A DNA stretch of 64,000 nt from Spiroplasma endosymbiont of Lasioglossum villosulum. Lineage in GTDB: Bacteria > Bacillota_I > Bacilli_A > Mycoplasmatales > VBWQ01. This document shows, one piece after another, positions 31,086-40,063 of the stretch (position 1 is its first letter; each line of letters opens with the position of its first letter). The position numbers and the translations under genes were made by a program. The notes beneath the pieces are model-generated. The model did no database searches. It worked only from the letters and a program-made list of their open reading frames with translations, and was not told the origin of the DNA. The stretch spans positions 1,430,299 to 1,494,298 of the forward strand of contig NZ_OZ026539.1 of assembly GCF_964020195.1 (NCBI RefSeq), written 5' to 3'.

Positions 31086-33613
31086 ATGTACAGTGAAAGT
31101 TTAAAAAATAATTTAAATGAAGATATTAGTAAGCATTTTACACACTTAAAAACAATAGAAAAAGATTATAAAATTACTCATGAAGGTGTATCAAGAATGG
31201 TAATGCTTGATCGTTATGCACAAAAAGACAAAAATTTAATTACTTTAAAACGAGGTGATTTGGTAATTAGTATTATCCGTGAAGACGCTATTTTTCCAAC
31301 TAGAGGAATTGGTTATGTTGTTGAAGAATTAGAAAATCAAGTTTATGCTATCAAAATTGAAGATGAATACCTAGGTTCAATTGATCCTGAACTAATAAAA
31401 ATTTCTGGTAAAGCCGGTATTATCCACAAACAAAAATATGAACTTGAAAAACCACTAGAGTTATTTTATGAACAAATTGCTTATCGTGTTAGTAAATCAT
31501 TAACTACAAAAGAATCACCAAAATTAAGATCTGTTTATTTATCCGAATTTTATGAGCAATTAAAATCGCTAAATATAGTACCTGCCGGAAGAGTTTTATA
31601 TGGGGCTGGTAGTGATTCTGATGTTACTTTTTTTAACTGTTTCGTAATGCCTTTTATTCATGATTCACGAAGTGGAATTGCTGCCCATCGTCAAGAAGTT
31701 ATGGAAATTATGTCACATGGTGGTGTTGTTGGTTCTAATGGTTCAACACTAAGACCAAAAGGTACTGTTGCTAAAACAGTTGGTGGTAAATCTTCAGGAG
31801 CTGTTTCTTGATTAAACGATTTATCTACATTAACTCATTTAGTAGAACAAGGTGGATCACGACGTGGCGCACAAATGATTATGCTAGCTGATTGACATCC
31901 AGATATTATCGAATTTATTATTTCAAAAATGCAAAATGCAAAAATTTTATTATGGTTAAAAGAAAATTCAAAATCAAGTTTAATTCGTGATGAAGCAAGT
32001 AAAAAATTAAAATTTGAAGTACTTAGTGACCAAGATCGCAATATTTTTGAATCAATCTTAAATAATGAACAACTTTTTAATGAAGAAATAATAGAAAATG
32101 CTAAAAATAAACTAGCACTTGGTGGATCTTGAGAAGTAATTAAAAGCGATTTTTTAACCGGAACTAATATTTCAGTAACAATTAGTGATGAATTTATGAA
32201 TGCCGTTGCAACAAATGGTAAATGAAATTTACGTTTCCCTGACTTAGATAATTATACTATAACTCAAAAACAAGCTTATGATGAACATTGAAATAAAATT
32301 GGTGATGTTCATGATTGAGAAAAAATGGGTTACCCAATTAAAACTTATTATACAATTAATGCATCTGACTTATGAGATTTAATTAATTTCTGTGCTACAT
32401 ATTCAGCAGAACCTGGTATTTTTTTCATTGATAGAGCTAATGAAATGACTAATGCTCAAGCATATGGTATGCGTGTTGTTGCTACTAATCCTTGTGGTGA
32501 ACAACCATTAGCACCCTATTCAGTTTGTAATTTATCAGCAATTAATTTAGCTAATTTTGTTAATAAAAAAACGAGTGAAATTCTTTACGATGAACTAAGT
32601 AAATCTGTAACAACTTGTGTTCGTATGCAAGATAATGTTATTGACAGCACTCCATACTTTTTAGAAGCAAATAAAAACAAGCACTTGGTGAACGAAGAAT
32701 TGGTCTAGGAGTAATGGGTTTACATGATTTACTAATTTGAAGTAATCTAAAATACGGCTCAAAAGAAGCTAATGAAGTAGTTGATAAAATTTTTGAAACT
32801 ATTACTACTAGTGCTTATCGTGCATCAATTAATATTGCTAAAGAAAAAGGAAGTTTTCCATTTTTAAAATCACGCGAAGCATTTATTAATAGTGGTTTCA
32901 TGAAAACAATGCCTGAAGACATCAGAAATGATATTCTTAAATATGGTATCCGTAACTCACATTTATTAACTGTTGCTCCAACAGATTCAACCGGAACTAT
33001 GGTTGGTGTATCAACAGGACTTGAACCATACTTTGCCTTTTCATATTTCCGTTCAGGAAGACTTGGCAAATTTATGGAAGTAAAAGCAAAAATTGTAAAT
33101 GATTGATTACAGTATCATCCAGAATTTAAAGAAAAACCATTACCAGATATTTTTGTTTCAGCAATGCAATTAACACCTGAAGATCATGCTAATGTACAAT
33201 GTATTATTCAGCGTTGAGTTGATTCTTCAATTTCAAAAACTGTTAATGCTCCAAAAGGTTACACTGTTAAAAAAGTAGAACAAATATATTACAAATTATA
33301 TAAAGATGGAGCAAAAGGTGGAACTGTTTATGTTGATGTAAGTAGAGATAGTCAAGTCTTATCTTTATCCGATGATGATAATCAAATGCAAGAGCAAGTT
33401 AACTTAAGTGATCTTGGTCTAACTGAAACTTTTGCCGAAAGTATTAATGAAACAAAACCAATTAAACCAGGATGACGTAATGATCGTCAAGATCGTAAAA
33501 TTGGTACTGATTTAGGTGACTTATGTACAATGTGTAAAGAAGGAGTCCTTGTCTTTAGCGCTGGTTGTTATACTTGCAATAATTGTGGTATTCAATCTAA
33601 ATGCGGATTATAA
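31086..33613 (+). pseudogene. nrdJ: Class II (B12-dependent) ribonucleotide reductase, one frameshift
   Basis: Would reduce ribonucleotides with adenosylcobalamin. Frame 1 (31086-32708) has 'DVTFFNCFVMPFIHD', 'VEQGGSRRGAQM' and the active-site 'NPCGEQPLAPYSVCNLSAIN'. Frame 2 (about 32680-33613) continues with 'GERRIGLGVMGLHDLL', 'VAPTDSTGTMVGV' and a C-terminal Cys cluster 'CTMCKEGVL...CYTCNNCG' typical of class II enzymes. Frame 1 runs into TAG at 32706 because the A run at 32673-32677 has five A's where six would keep the frame (EANKKQALGERR). Joined, the protein has about 842 residues. Both halves are well conserved, so the break is recent, corrected by slippage, or a sequencing error. Confidence 0.85.
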
Positions 33614-33616
33614 AAA

Positions 33617-33652
33617 TAAAAAACTACTTAAAATTAATTAAGTAGTTTTTTA
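33617..33652. terminator. nrdJ terminator, bidirectional
   Basis: AAAAAACTACTTAA - AATTAA - TTAAGTAGTTTTTT with flanking A/T runs, right after the nrdJ stop; it also serves the convergent gene at 33666. Confidence 0.85.
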
Positions 33653-33665
33653 TTTTTGTATTTAT

Positions 33666-34007
33666 TTATATTTTAGATGTTTGATAATTACTAGTTACAT
33701 TCTGTTGTACTAAAGATGCTACTGAATGCAATTTATTTACTTCTTCACCTATATTTTTTCCTCAATCTTGAAGTTTTGTTTCAGATTTAAATGATTGATC
33801 ATCTTCAAAAAATTTTTTTCTACACTCTTCATTGTACAATTTATGTTTTCTTAAAATATCAGATAAATTTTCTTCTCTTAATTCACTGTCAGATTCTATT
33901 GTTATAATATTTTCTTCTTGCAAATTTACTTCTTCTACAATACTTTCTAGTCTTTTCAATAATTTTTCTAGTTTTTTTTGTCTTTTTGATTTGGTTATAT
34001 TTTTCAT
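33666..34007 (-). CDS. Hypothetical coiled-coil protein
   Basis: A 113-residue protein from ATG 34007, or 123 residues from GTG 34037; neither has a convincing ribosome site. It is highly charged, with repeated Lys/Glu heptad-like stretches ('KSKRQKKLEKLLKRLESI') and one UGA Trp. It overlaps closely with a frameshifted small membrane protein upstream. Function unknown. Confidence 0.5.
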
Positions 34008-34046
34008 CAATACTTGGTTTAAATTAAAGAAGTGCACCTTTAAAAA

Positions 34047-34267
34047 CTAGCAATACACCAATAGGTACGCCCCCACAGTTATACCAATAGGTCCTCCCGC
34101 AACTCCAATTAAAGCACCAAATAAAGCACCTCCAATCATAGGAACACCACCTTTTATAACCACAATTCCTAATAACTCTAAATTTTTACAAATATCAGGA
34201 TGTTTTTTTGATTTTTATTTCAAAATTCTTTTAATTCATTATTTATTTTTTCTATAGTTTCTTTCAT
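34047..34267 (-). pseudogene. Small Gly-rich membrane protein, frameshifted
   Basis: Starts M-K-E-T-I-E-K-I at 34267. After 'NELKEFWNKNQK' the frame must shift at an A7 run (near 34220) to continue 'PDICKNLELLGIVV' and the Gly-rich hydrophobic 'IGGALFGALIGVAGGPIGI', which ends at TAG 34047. One A added restores a 73-residue protein. The Gly-zipper-like hydrophobic end resembles small holin- or bacteriocin-like peptides, but no family is recognised. Confidence 0.45.
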
Positions 34268-34292
34268 CTTTTATTCTCTTTCCATTTTTTGA

Positions 34293-35102
34293 CTACAAAG
34301 ATGGTTTAAATTTATTTTCTAAAGATAAATTTTGTAATCTTGTTGAATCTTCATCTAAATTTATATCTTGTCAACCATCAGTTTTTATGTTTTCTCTTTC
34401 TAAAAATAATTTGTCTCTTGACACGTCTTTATATAAGGTTGTAACTATATCTAATAATGCATCATAACATTTTTTATCACCAATCTTTAATTCTTTAATA
34501 GTTTTTTTAAAATTACTTGCATATTCCTCATATTCTTTTAATATAAGTTTCTTATTACTTTTATCTTGAAAATAATTATCTAAAATAATTTTTCATATTT
34601 TATTTTCAATATCTCGTATTTCTCTATCTTCTTTTGATAAGAAATTATTTTTCTCATTTTTACTTTTTTCTTCTAATATTTTACATCTTTGTAACTCTAA
34701 ATCTTTTACTTCTTCTTTTTTATCATCTATAAGTAAATGTAAACAAGCAATTTTTTTATTAAGTCTTGTTTTTTCATTTTTTAAATCTTCAATTTCTTTT
34801 TCATTCTTATTTTTCTTTATTTTTTCTTTATTTTTTGCTTCAATTTTTTCTATTTTTGCTTCAATTTTTTCTATTTTTTTTAATTTTATTTTTATTTTTT
34901 TTTCTGCTTTTTCAATTTCTTCAAGTTTTTCATCTTCATCAAAAAACATATATTTAAAAAATATATCTTTGCTGTGTAACTTCATATATTCTGAATTTCT
35001 TAATTTTTCTTTTTCAAGTTTTTGTTCAAAAAGAAAAACTCACTCTTCTACTATTTTCGAATTAACTAAATTTTCAATTGCTACTGCTATATTTCTACTC
35101 AT
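34293..35102 (-). CDS. Hypothetical protein with long coiled coil
   Basis: A 269-residue protein (start M-S-R-N-I-A-V-A-I-E) with a ~90-residue Lys/Glu/Ile coiled coil at about residues 60-165, including alternating 'KIEKIEAKIEKIEAKNKEK'. UGA Trp codons are present. Its leader has a hairpin plus T-run (35135-35166) just before GAAAGGG. Function unknown; it groups with the preceding small genes between nrdJ and the IS1202-type element. Confidence 0.6.
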
Positions 35103-35134
35103 TTTTCCTATTCCCTTTCAATATTTTATAAAAA

Positions 35135-35166
35135 ACCCATTTACTTTAAAAATAAAGTAAATGGGT
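35135..35166 (-). promoter_or_regulatory. Leader hairpin plus T-run before the 34293-35102 gene
   Basis: On the minus strand ACCCATTTACTTTA - TTTT - TAAAGTAAATGGGT then TTTTTATAAAATATTGAAAGGG. Same stem core as at 19298-19337 and 37149-37190. Confidence 0.55.
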
Positions 35167-35216
35167 AAAAAACTAATCTTTTGATTTAAAATTAACACAT
35201 TTTATTTTTTTTACAA

Positions 35217-35231
35217 TAAAATTATTCTTAA
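35217..35231. repeat. Left target-site duplication of the IS1202-type element
   Basis: TAAAATTATTCTTAA, repeated exactly at 37367-37381, directly abutting the terminal TGTCA and TGACA. Confidence 0.8.
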
Positions 35232-35313
35232 TGTCATTATTTAGTGATAATTTCCTATTAGTTATCGAGTAAAAATTTTCCAAAAGTGAAGTTAAATATA
35301 CTTGGTGATAAAT

Positions 35314-36562
35314 ATGGAAAGAAGTATGACTATGAAAGAAAAATATAAATACAAAATTATAAATGATATTATTATTAATAAATTATCTAAACATCAAGCC
35401 AAGAATAAACTTAATCTAACTATTAGAAGAATTAACCAATTAATTCAAATTTTTAATAGAGAAGGTAAAGTTGATTTTATTCATAAATCTCGTAATAAAA
35501 TTTCTAATAAGGCAACAAATTTTGAAATCAAAATTAAGATTATAAACTTGTATAAAACAAAATATTATAATTTTAATTTTCAACATTTTCATGAGAAATT
35601 AATTAATGAAGAAAAAATTAAGATTTCATATAACACACTTTATACTATATTAATTAAAGAAAAAATTACTTCACCAAAAAGACATAAAAATAAAAAAAAT
35701 AACTTACATCCAACAAGAAATCGAAGAACAAATTTTGGTGAATTAATTCAAATGGACGCCAGTAATCATCATTGATTTGGTAACGATAAACCAAAATAAT
35801 TTTTACATGCTGCAATTGATGATGCTACAGGAAATATTGTTGGACTATGATTTGATCATCAAGAAACATTAGATGGTTATTATAATATTTTTTATCAAAT
35901 TTTAACTAATTATGGAATACCGAAAACATTTTATACCGATAATAGAACAGTTTTTGGATATAAGAAAAAAGTTGATGCAGGAAAAATAAATACAGAAAAT
36001 GACACTTATACTCAATTTCAAAAGTCCTGTAATGATTTAGATGTTGTGAAATAATCAGAACTTCAATTCCGCAAGCTAAAGGTCGCGTTGAACGCTTATT
36101 TGGAACACTTCAAAGTCGTTTAATTAGTGAATTACGACTTAATAAAATTAGAAATTTAGAAGAAGCTAACAAATTTCTTAAAACATACATAAGTACTTTT
36201 AATAAACAATTTGCCTTTCCTATTGATGATACTAAATCTGCTATGGTTAAAGCTCCTACACAGGAAGAAATCAATATTTATCTTTCAAGATTTTCTAAAA
36301 GAAAAACAGATAGTGGTTCAACCATAACATATTATGGTAAAAAGTATTTTCCTTATAAAAATAACAAAGTTCAATACATACAACCTAGAACTGATGTAAT
36401 TGTACTTAAATCATTTATTAATGAATTATATCTTAGTTACAATAATCAAATGTATGAACTAAAAGAAATAGCACAAAAACCAATTATAAAAGAAAATTTA
36501 ATAAAAACTAAAAAAGTTTATATACCCAATAAAAATCATCCTTGAAGATATGGATATCAATA
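35314..36562 (+). pseudogene. IS1202-family transposase, inactivated
   Basis: N-terminal HTH ('IINKLSKHQAKNKLNLTIRR'), then the catalytic region 'GELIQMDASNHHWFG' (first Asp), 'AAIDDATGNIVGLW', 'TFYTDNRTVF' (second Asp) and 'AKGRVERLFGTLQSR' (Glu). The frame is broken by TAA at about 35797 (after 'NDKPK') and by a 2-base insertion near 36048 (GTTGTG where GTTG is expected, before 'IIRTSIPQAKGRVE'). The C-terminus resumes and ends 'HPWRYGYQ' at 36562. The element can therefore not move by itself. Confidence 0.8.
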
Positions 36563-36715
36563 ATTCTTAATTAAAATTAAAAATCTATTTTATAAGATAT
36601 TTAATTTTATAAATACTAAACCATATAAAATTTTAAAACGTTTGCGTATGAGCAAATTTGGTGTTCTAAAATTGATTTTAAATATAAAAGAAATTGTAAT
36701 TGCAATCTCTCGTTT

Positions 36716-37135
36716 TTACATTTGTGGTAAGTTTGATTTAGTCGGATTTATTAATAAATTATTTAAAGTTACATTATTAATTTTATTAACATCTATATTT
36801 ATTTCACTATTTGATTTTCTTATATATAATTCTTTTACTTTTTTAATATTTCCAAAAAGTTCTTTTGATATTTTTATAAAAAAATCATTTTTTTCTTTAA
36901 TTATTTTATTTTTATCAATTTTTCCAAAAGTAAATATTTTCAATATTGAATAACTAATTTTTTTAAATTTGCTAATCTTTTGTTTTTTTAAATTTTCATT
37001 AATATCAACAATAGTAGTTTGAGCTAAATTAACTCTATTACTAATAATTTCTGGAGTAAATTGATTTTTATCAATAATTATTTTTTTCAATTCTCTATTA
37101 ATTCATTCATATTCTTCTTGTAAATTTTTATTCAT
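36716..37135 (-). CDS. Passenger ORF in IS1202-type element, hypothetical
   Basis: A 139-residue basic helical protein (start MNKNLQEEYEW, one UGA Trp) encoded opposite to the transposase and inside the element. It contains 'KKISYSILKIFTFGKIDKNK', a hydrophobic-basic segment; a similar '(K)F.TFG' segment occurs in the ORF at 43842-44378. AAAGGATG precedes the ATG, after a leader hairpin. Function unknown; as cargo of an IS it may be a regulator or an accessory gene. Confidence 0.6.
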
Positions 37136-37148
37136 TTTTTCATCCTTT

Positions 37149-37190
37149 CAAAATAAAAACTCATTTACTTTGAAATTAAAGCAATGAGTT
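37149..37190 (-). promoter_or_regulatory. Leader hairpin plus T-run before the passenger ORF
   Basis: On the minus strand AACTCATTGCTTTAATTTCAAAGTAAATGAGTT followed by TTTATTTTGAAAGGATG. The stem tolerates one G/T mismatch. Same layout as at 17966, 19298 and 35135. Confidence 0.5.
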
Positions 37191-37486
37191 AAAAACTTAT
37201 ATTAAACTTAATTAAATTATACAAAAAAAGTTCGCAAATCAAAATTTAAAGCTAAATTTTTAACGTTTATTTAGAATTCGTGTTTATATTTATTTAACAC
37301 TATAACTTTCCAAAATAATTTATTTTTTTATAAATATTTTTGGGAAATTTTCACTCGATATTGACATAAAATTATTCTTAAAAACTGCATTAAATTTAAT
37401 AAATAATTAAATTTATATAATCATTTTTTAAAATCAATTTTTATTTTTGTAATAAAACATTATTTACTGATTACTACTAATATGGT

Positions 37487-37572
37487 AATATGAAGGTAAT
37501 AACTTACTATTAAGTTAAGTTATTAATTTTTAAAAGAGAATATAGTTTTCTTTTAAAAATTACCTTCATATT
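37487..37572 (+). ncRNA. Structured leader (three-helix junction) upstream of GDSL lipase
   Basis: Outer helix ATATGAAGGTAAT (37488-37500) pairs perfectly with ATTACCTTCATAT (37559-37571). Inside it are a perfect hairpin AACTTA-CTAT-TAAGTT (37501-37516) and a second long hairpin AATTTTTAAAAGA / TCTTTTAAAAATT (37525-37561). It ends 32 bases before the GDSL gene start. It matches no riboswitch that I know; a MITE is the other reading. Confidence 0.45.
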
Positions 37573-37603
37573 TAAATTTTTAATGAGAAAAGGAATTTAT
37601 CAA

Positions 37604-38584
37604 ATGAAAACATTTTTAATAAACATCACTCTGACAACAATAACTTTAACTGCTGGAAATGAAATGATAGCAAAACATTTTAATGAACAAATAAGTGTTA
37701 AATCACAATTATATGTCCTTGGCGACAGCTTATCAGATAATGGTAATTTAGCTAATATTTTTACTTATGATACTTGAAATATAGATAAAGTTAAATTTCA
37801 AGAACCTTTTTATCATAATTCATTTACTAATGGCGATGTTGCTGCTAGTATTTTAGCGAAAAAACTAGGAACAGAACTATTACCAGCTTGATATCAAAAA
37901 GGTAATAACTATGCTGTAGGTGGAGCACAAGCCGGACAAAATCATAGTTGAGAATATCAATTATTCTTAAATCATTATTCTATTGACCACCAAGCTAATC
38001 AATTATTAAAAGATCATAAAATACAAAAAAATGATGATATTTTTATTGAAATAAGTGGTAATGATCTGCTTTCTGCTATGGATGAAAATTCAACAGCAAA
38101 ACAAGAGTCAATTATTAATAATGCAATAACAACTGAGTTTGAAACTGTTGATACATTAATTAATGCTGGTGCTCAAAATTTAATAATTGCCAATGTGCCT
38201 AACATTAGTAATATTCCAAAATATGTTAATGAAAAACAATCTGTTAAAGAAGTAGCAAACCACTTATCAAATGAATATAATAACAAATGAAATGATAAAA
38301 TTACTGAATTAATAAAAAATAATTCTGATATTAATATCAGACCGTTTGACTTAGAAACTAATTTTAGTAATTTATTATCTGAAGCACAAGAAATAGGAAA
38401 AAATATTACTAATGAATCAATAAAATGATCAATTCCCGGTTTAGCTTTAAATTTAAATCCAAAATATATTGATGGAACAACTCCAGAAACTATTAATAAT
38501 AATTTTTTCTTTGATTATGTTCATCCAAATAAATGAGCACATGATCAAATTAGTCTTGAACTATTCACTGAACTTACTTCATAA
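37604..38584 (+). CDS. Secreted GDSL-family lipase/esterase
   Basis: A 326-residue SGNH hydrolase: block I 'LYVLGDSLSDNGN' with catalytic Ser, block II Gly in 'YAVGGAQAGQ', block III 'EISGNDLLS', block V 'FDYVHPNKWAHDQ' with Asp and His. The N-terminus 'MKTFLINITLTTITLTAG' is a signal peptide without lipobox, so the enzyme is probably exported. The ATG at 37604 is preferred over 37583 because AAAAGGAA then has proper spacing and the signal peptide begins there. UGA Trp codons throughout. Probable role: release of fatty acids or acyl groups from host lipids (inference). Confidence 0.85.
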
Positions 38585-38695
38585 AAAATGCAACAGAAAC
38601 AATTAATTAACAATATTTTTATTCTTAATTTATTTTAATATATATAGTATTAAAGTAGTATAATATATATAAAGCCAAGAAAGAAGGTGTATTTA

Positions 38696-39217
38696 ATGAT
38701 TAAAAAGATTAACGATGATCTAAATGATTATATTAGTGAACATCTAAAATATCAAATGCTTAGTTTTAAATTAAGTAATGATGCAAATCAAAAAGGATAT
38801 CCTGGGTTTGCGCGCTTCTTCCAAGTAGAAGCAGCTGATGCTGTTGTTCATATTCGTAAAATTTGTAACTATTTAATGGATCAAGATGCTCAAGTTGAAA
38901 TTAAAGACATTAAAGTTCCAACTTTTACTACAAAAAACATTGAAGAAGCATTAAAAAAATTAAAATCTACTAAAGAAGAATTACTTGATTTTACTAATAA
39001 ACTTGTTAAAAGTGCTCGTGAAAATAATGATAATTTAACTGCGAAATTTTATGACTGATTCTTAATTGATTTCTATGAAGAAATTGCTTATGAAAAAGAC
39101 TTATTGGATTGAATTGCAATGTCTAATAGTAACCTTTATAAAATTGACAAACGTTTACTAAAAACTGAAGAGCCAGATACTTTAAAAGTTATTGTTCCAT
39201 TTTATGAACCCGAATAA
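38696..39217 (+). CDS. Ferritin-like protein
   Basis: A 173-residue four-helix ferritin. 'LNDYISEHLKYQMLSFKLSN' matches helix A, 'GYPGFARFFQVEAADAVVHI' matches the end of helix A/B, and 'FYDWFLIDFYEEIAYEKDLL' matches helix D. Compared by eye with E. coli FtnA, the ferroxidase Glu17 falls on His and Glu50 on Ala, while His53 is kept, so the diiron site looks altered. An AAGAAGG site precedes the ATG. Terminator at 39247-39275. Confidence 0.8.
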
Positions 39218-39246
39218 ATTTCATATTTAACTCTTAATTTTCACCA

Positions 39247-39275
39247 AAAATGTATAAAAAAATTATACATTTTTT
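39247..39275 (+). terminator. Terminator after ferritin gene
   Basis: AAAAATGTATAA-AAAAA-TTATACATTTTTT followed by more T. Confidence 0.85.
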
Positions 39276-39281
39276 ATTTTT

Positions 39282-39455
39282 TTATAAAAATTTTGTTGTA
39301 TTTTTTTGATTTTCTTCTGCTTGATAGTTTAAACTGTATTCTCTTTTTTTACCTTCAATATTTATTTCATCTTTACTTTTATTACTTCATTCAATAACTT
39401 TTAACTTATTTTCTCCTAAATCAGTTTTAATATTAATTATTACTCATCAAGTTCC
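39282..39455 (-). pseudogene. Truncated 3' fragment of a phage-type gene
   Basis: A 57-codon open frame without start codon, 'NIKTDLGENKLKVIEWSNKS' to 'QAEENQKNTTKFL', running directly out of the GC-rich hairpin cluster. UGA is Trp. It is the end of a longer gene cut off at the hairpins, within the plectrovirus-like remnant. Family not recognised. Confidence 0.4.
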
Positions 39456-39538
39456 TAGGGGCGTTGCCCCTAGTTGCTTCGCAACCTACCCCGGTGGGGT
39501 AAACCCCCCACGGCCAACCAACCAAGGTTCTGGTTGGC
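39455..39538. repeat. Cluster of four GC-rich hairpins (plectrovirus-type intergenic/origin region)
   Basis: Four consecutive perfect hairpins: CTAGGGGC-GTT-GCCCCTAG (39455-39473), GTTGC-TTC-GCAAC (39473-39485), TACCCC-GGT-GGGGTA (39487-39501) and GCCAACC...GGTTGGC (39513-39538). This is an island of high G+C in a strongly AT-rich genome, near a HUH Rep gene. ssDNA phages carry origins and packaging signals of this form. Confidence 0.7.
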
Positions 39539-39599
39539 ACCGACCATTAATATTAATTTATTACCCACTCTTTTTTTATTAATTTATTTAAAAATAAAA

Positions 39600-40050
39600 A
39601 AATTCCCAGTCGAATAGGAAAAAGAATAAATTACCCTAAATACTTAACCTGAATTTTAATTTAACCGAACCGAGGTATGCCTCTCTTTCTTTTAAAAAAA
39701 ATCATAATAAATATATATAAATACATTACGTAAAAATATTAAATTGTCTTTAATAAAAAACTATTATGTTCAAACAACTTGTGATAATTAAAAAATAAAA
39801 AAAAGTAAATATTTAATTATCCTTCGACTGAAATTGTTTAAACAATTGTAATAGTTAAATATTTACTCTTAATAACCTTTTACTACTATTAATTCGTTAC
39901 ATTAACGCAATTATTAAGCAAATAAATATCTACATACATAATAACATAAAAAATAAAAAAACAAATAAAAAAAACGTAATTATACTTTCAGTCGAATAAA
40001 AGCATAATTACAAATAACATTATATATATATATATATATATATACAAGTA
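39600..40050. other. Phage-like non-coding region with CAGTCGA hairpins, palindromes and TA repeat
   Basis: No gene is visible. It contains TTCC-CAGTCGAATA-GGAA (39603-39620), CTTT-CAGTCGAATA-AAAG framed by GTAATTAT/ATAATTAC (near 39975-40010), and an inverted repeat AGTAAATATTTAA (39804-39816) / TTAAATATTTACT (39855-39867) that encloses TTCGACTGAA and the palindrome AATTGTTTAAACAATT (39832-39847). A (TA) repeat lies at about 40020-40044. Confidence 0.55.
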
Positions 40051-40063
40051 TTATAATTAAAAT

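Larger units (their letters stand above)
35232..37366 (+). mobile_element. IS1202 family (ISTde1-like) element with 15-bp target duplication
   Basis: A 2135-bp unit starting TGTCA and ending TGACA, flanked by the 15-bp direct repeat TAAAATTATTCTTAA. Further terminal inverted repeats lie at 35263-35285 and 37338-37360 (21 of 23 match: TATCGAGT.AAAATTT.CCAAAA); on the left about 25 extra bases separate them from the outermost TGTCA. It holds a decayed transposase on the plus strand and one passenger ORF on the minus strand. Long target duplications of 15-17 bp are a hallmark of the ISTde1 branch of IS1202. Family call from the transposase and duplication length. Confidence 0.75.

Noticed and set aside
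34766..34957. Phe/Leu-rich plus-strand ORF
   Set aside because: Antisense of a Lys/Glu coiled coil, which always reads as poly-Phe/Leu.
39282..39455. Full phage adsorption gene
   Set aside because: Only 57 codons without a start remain, directly cut by the GC-rich hairpins; reported as a fragment only.
40020..40045. (TA)n tract as possible CRISPR-like or satellite repeat
   Set aside because: A plain dinucleotide run in AT-rich DNA. No CRISPR repeat-spacer array was found anywhere in the window.
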